This document shows positions 6,567-9,594 of a DNA stretch of 9,594 bases, piece by piece (within the stretch, counting starts at the first letter, position 1; each line of letters starts with the position of its first letter). The position numbers and the translations under genes are program-made. The notes beneath the pieces are model-generated. The model was not told where the DNA came from and did not search any database. It saw nothing but the letters and a program-made list of their open reading frames with translations. The stretch comes from an uncultured Methylococcaceae bacterium (GTDB taxonomy: Bacteria > Pseudomonadota > Gammaproteobacteria > Methylococcales > Methylomonadaceae): positions 1 to 9,594 of the forward strand of contig CAIUYS010000259.1 in NCBI GenBank assembly GCA_903903365.1, given 5' to 3'.

Positions 6567-7498
6567 GATTTAACCTCTTTAACCGTTCTTACTTTTTTCA
6601 AATACGGTGCAAAACCTTCATTGCTCATCCAATATCTGACCAAATTAGTCACACCGGTACTGGTTAAGGTTGCGCCCGCAAGACCATCAACCTGATATTG
6701 AGAACCTGGCTTGGTGTTGTCTACCACGCCTTTAATCAAGCTTAACGCCGGTTCGCCAATATCCGCTTCAGTAATCAGCCCTTTTTCTAAAGACGGTTGA
6801 TCTGTTTCGGCATACACTTTCTTGCCTTTCCACAAAGCACGCCAGTTAGGATTAACAACTTCACCACCCAGTCCAGGCGTTTCCGCTTGGTCATAGAAAT
6901 TGATACTTTGCACGGTTTGTCCATCAGCATCCAAAGACAGAAAACCATATAAGGTAGACCATAAGCCATAACCATGCATAGGCAGAATGATGGATTTGGT
7001 TACACCGGCTTCTTTAACCAAAAAGACTTTGGCGTATTTGGCTTTTACCCGGATATGGGCAATATCTTTATCTTTTGGAATAGCGACGCTTTGCGCAGGA
7101 TCTTTTGCTGCTTTACGTTGATCAAATTCATCTGCATCAACATTTTCAACATAATCACCTGTTTCCAGATCAACAATCTTGGCTTCGATTTTTTCAGAAA
7201 ATGCCGCGTTGATATCAGCGCCCTCTTCCAATAAACCTGCCACATCAAGAATATTCTTCTTCATATCCGCTGCTTTGTTGTCAATTTGCAACGGCTTTAA
7301 AGCAACCGCAGCAAATGAAACCAAAACCGCACAAACCAGACATAGCGCAACCGCAATGGCAATCGTCTTTTCCAGACTGTCGTTACCTAAGGCCAGAACT
7401 TTGTTTTTATAAGCGTCAAATTTCTGGTAGTAGGCATTATTATTGAGTGCAGTACACAATTTTTCCATGTGTTCACAAGACTTTTTATTATTAGGCAT
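6563..7498 (-). CDS. nqrC: Na+-NQR subunit C, covalent FMN protein
   Basis: NqrC carries FMN bound by a phosphoester to a threonine in its periplasmic domain. Here the flavinylation motif D271-GLAGA-T277 marks T277 as the likely site; the usual Ser/Thr three residues before it is Ala. ETPGLGGEV (206-214), ILPMHGYGLW and FDQRKAAK are conserved. One membrane helix lies at about 44-66. The protein has 311 residues, against about 257 in V. cholerae. Much of the excess is an N-terminal extension of roughly 35 residues before the helix, with two cysteines (C8, C15). The ATG at 7498 has an AAGGA site 9 bp upstream and overlaps nqrB by 8 bp. An ATG at 7468 is possible but has no good ribosome binding site and would still leave most of the extension. 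Confidence 0.96.
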   Translation of the reverse strand: MPNNKKSCEHMEKLCTALNNNAYYQKFDAYKNKVLALGNDSLEKTIAIAVALCLVCAVLVSFAAVALKPLQIDNKAADMKKNILDVAGLLEEGADINAAFSEKIEAKIVDLETGDYVENVDADEFDQRKAAKDPAQSVAIPKDKDIAHIRVKAKYAKVFLVKEAGVTKSIILPMHGYGLWSTLYGFLSLDADGQTVQSINFYDQAETPGLGGEVVNPNWRALWKGKKVYAETDQPSLEKGLITEADIGEPALSLIKGVVDNTKPGSQYQVDGLAGATLTSTGVTNLVRYWMSNEGFAPYLKKVRTVKEVKS

Positions 7499-8693
7499 GA
7501 CGTTTCATCCTTCTTCTAATATTGGCCTGAATGACGAAATAATCAATCGTCGGCGCAAACATGTTTGAAAATAGAATGGCCAGCATAATACCTTCCGGAA
7601 ACGCAGGATTAACCACCCGGATTAAGACGGTCATACCACCGACCAATGCCCCGAATACCCAACGACCTTTATTAGTCATTGCCGCACTCACAGGATCGGT
7701 TGCCATATAAACCATACCAAAAGCAAAACCGCCGACGGTTAAATGCCAATACCATGGAAAAGCAAACATCGGGTTGGTATCACTGCCAATCACGTTAAAC
7801 AGCGTAGCAATAGCGACCATACCTGCAAATACACCACCCATAATGCGATACGACGCAACACGGGTATACAACAGGAATGCGGCGCCAATCAAAATCGCCA
7901 ACGTTGATGTTTCACCCAAACAACCGGGTTCAAAACCAAAAAACGTTTGCATCCAGCTATAATCAGCCGCATAAACAGCGTCAAGACCACCGTTTGCAGC
8001 CAAACCCAATGGCGTTGCCCGGGTATAGCCATCAACCGCGACCCAAACCGAGTCTCCGGTCATTGATGCAGGATAAGCAAAATATAAAAATGCCCGACCG
8101 GTCAAGGCAGGATTTAAAAAGTTTTTACCGGTACCACCAAATACTTCTTTACCGATGACGATACCGAAAGAAATACCCAAAGCGACCTGCCATAAAGGCA
8201 TGTCAGGCGGCATAATCAAGGCGTACAACATGGACGAAACCAAAAAGCCTTCATTGACTTCATGGCCGCGAACGGTGGCAAACAATACTTCCCAAATACC
8301 ACCGATAGCCAAGGTAGTGATATAAATAGGTAAAAAGTATAAAGCGCCATGAGCCAGGTTGGAAAACGGATTCATGGTGCTATAGCCGAACAGCATCATC
8401 GGGATACTGCGCCAGTTATCTATTTTCTCAAGACCCATGGTGCCCATTGCCAAATTGGCCTGGTAACCGGTGTTATACATCGCCATCAATACACAAAACA
8501 GCGTTGCTATCACTACAAAAGTCATCGTCCGTTTCAGGTCATTACCGTCACGAACATGAGTTGTGCCGCGAGTTACATCAGCGGGCGTATATATGAAAGT
8601 ATCCACCATCTCATAGAGACCGTAATACTTGGCAAACCGACCACCTTTTGTAAAATGCGGCTCTATGCTATCTAAAATTTCTCTAGCCGACAT
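7491..8693 (-). CDS. nqrB: Na+-NQR subunit B, membrane FMN subunit
   Basis: NqrB is the large membrane subunit through which Na+ transport is thought to be coupled; it binds covalent FMN and riboflavin and contributes to the quinone site. The 400 residues (about 415 in V. cholerae) show many hydrophobic helices and conserved VRGHEVNEG (141-149), GKEVFGGTGKNFLNPAL (181-197), GETSTLAILIG and MATDPVSA. The flavinylation motif is D221-GYTRA-T227, so T227 is the expected FMN site; the glycine usually found two residues before that threonine is Arg225. The start overlaps the nqrA stop as TAATG, with AAGGAAGGA just upstream inside the end of nqrA. Confidence 0.97.
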   Translation of the reverse strand: MSAREILDSIEPHFTKGGRFAKYYGLYEMVDTFIYTPADVTRGTTHVRDGNDLKRTMTFVVIATLFCVLMAMYNTGYQANLAMGTMGLEKIDNWRSIPMMLFGYSTMNPFSNLAHGALYFLPIYITTLAIGGIWEVLFATVRGHEVNEGFLVSSMLYALIMPPDMPLWQVALGISFGIVIGKEVFGGTGKNFLNPALTGRAFLYFAYPASMTGDSVWVAVDGYTRATPLGLAANGGLDAVYAADYSWMQTFFGFEPGCLGETSTLAILIGAAFLLYTRVASYRIMGGVFAGMVAIATLFNVIGSDTNPMFAFPWYWHLTVGGFAFGMVYMATDPVSAAMTNKGRWVFGALVGGMTVLIRVVNPAFPEGIMLAILFSNMFAPTIDYFVIQANIRRRMKRHA

Positions 8694-9594
8694 TATCCTT
8701 CCTTCTCGATTTTAGTTAAATTCGCTCTCAGTACAGGACCGAAGTCATGTTTACCTGGATCCACAAATGTAAATAAGGAGACATCTTCTTCATCAAGTTC
8801 CAAACAACCCAACAACTGCGCCTGGTCTGAATCACCGATTATCAATGCTTTCAGTAGCGGTGTTGCCAAAATATCCATAGGCATAACGGCTTCAAAAACG
8901 CCAACAGGCACAATCGCCCTGTTACTGCCGTTTTTATCCGTAGTTAATGGAAAAAGACGATTGTTTTTACGATCAACACTGGAGGTGTAAACATTCAATG
9001 CGGAATATTTATCTTTACCAGCCACAATCCAGCCAAACAATTCACGGGCACGACCTTCTTGCAAGGCAGAAACCTGGTTGCTGTAACAACCTAAATACGC
9101 TGCCCAATCATGTGCCGTATGTCCGTACAAGACAGAACCGGAAATAACCCGACTTTCAATGTCATCCAACAATTCACCGGCAACCAAATCATCGGTATTA
9201 GCACCCACACGCGTGCGAATTAAGCGTGGATTTTTTACGGTAGGGCCCGCTAAAGAAATGACTCTTTCAACATTTAATCGACCGGTTGTAAATAATGCAC
9301 CCATTGCCATAACTGCCTGATAATCCAGGTGCCACACAGATTTAGTGATATTAACGGCATCCATAAAATGAATATGGGTACTAGGTAAACCGGCCGGATG
9401 CGGGCCTGAAAACTCGGCGACTGTCGCTACATTACTAACGGCAATATCTGCGCCTGGCGCTTTACAAACGTAAGTTTTACCCTCAGTCAGCTTGGCAATA
9501 ACCGCCAAACCATTATTAAAATCGTTTGAACGCGCTCTTATAACCACGGCAGGATCGGCCGCTAAAGGCCGGGTGTCGATAGCTGTAACAAAAA
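8693..9594 (-). CDS. nqrA: Na+-NQR subunit A (5' part beyond the window)
   Basis: This is the cytoplasmic, peripheral subunit of Na+-NQR. The frame stays open to the right edge of the window, beginning F-V-T-A-I-D-T-R-P-L-A-A-D-P, which matches an internal stretch of NqrA; about 299 C-terminal residues are visible and roughly 155 N-terminal ones are outside. Conserved parts include GPHPAGLPSTHIHF, VISLAGPTVKNPRLIRT, RELFGW, DSDQAQLLGCLELDEED and the final TKIEKEG. The GTG at 9547 inside the gene is not its start. As first gene of the operon, its promoter also lies outside the window. Confidence 0.96.
   Translation of the reverse strand, partial: FVTAIDTRPLAADPAVVIRARSNDFNNGLAVIAKLTEGKTYVCKAPGADIAVSNVATVAEFSGPHPAGLPSTHIHFMDAVNITKSVWHLDYQAVMAMGALFTTGRLNVERVISLAGPTVKNPRLIRTRVGANTDDLVAGELLDDIESRVISGSVLYGHTAHDWAAYLGCYSNQVSALQEGRARELFGWIVAGKDKYSALNVYTSSVDRKNNRLFPLTTDKNGSNRAIVPVGVFEAVMPMDILATPLLKALIIGDSDQAQLLGCLELDEEDVSLFTFVDPGKHDFGPVLRANLTKIEKEG

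Overview
The window looks like chromosomal DNA of a gammaproteobacterium. The main evidence is a six-gene Na+-translocating NADH:quinone oxidoreductase operon (nqrABCDEF) with its maturation factor nqrM, and an exonuclease I (sbcB) whose catalytic residues keep the Escherichia coli spacing. The moderately AT-rich composition, the nqr set and the abundance of short palindromic repeats would suit a methanotroph-like lineage (Methylococcales), but that placement is inference; the sequence alone does not fix the genus.

Layout. Positions 1-500 hold no convincing gene. They contain two short tandem repeats, a 190-bp inverted-repeat element whose 49-bp arms each hold two smaller palindromes, and a separate palindrome. 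About 504-1751 is one IS110-family insertion sequence on the + strand: a non-coding left end that can fold into a bridge-RNA-like structure, then a DEDD transposase broken by an apparent one-base deletion near 1049. Everything from 1750 to the right edge is on the - strand. Reading in the direction of transcription: nqrA (its 5' part lies outside the window), nqrB, nqrC, nqrD, nqrE, nqrF, a strong rho-independent terminator, then nqrM, a small two-CBS-domain protein and sbcB. The insertion sequence ends at or next to the sbcB stop codon.

How the genes work together. NqrA-F form a membrane complex that oxidises NADH, reduces ubiquinone and exports Na+. NqrF takes electrons from NADH through FAD and a 2Fe-2S centre, NqrD/E hold an iron centre between their cysteines, NqrB and NqrC carry covalent FMN, and NqrA lies on the cytoplasmic side. 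The nqr genes overlap or nearly touch, as in one translationally coupled operon. NqrM, needed to build the NqrD/E iron centre, lies beyond the operon terminator and seems grouped with the CBS protein and sbcB. No apbE flavin transferase gene is in the window.

The most interesting part is the IS110 element: a candidate bridge RNA with a long closing stem, a perfect -10 box in the left end, and -35-like hexamers in the right end that could form a promoter only when the ends are joined in a circle. These are reading-level observations; the exact element ends were not established.
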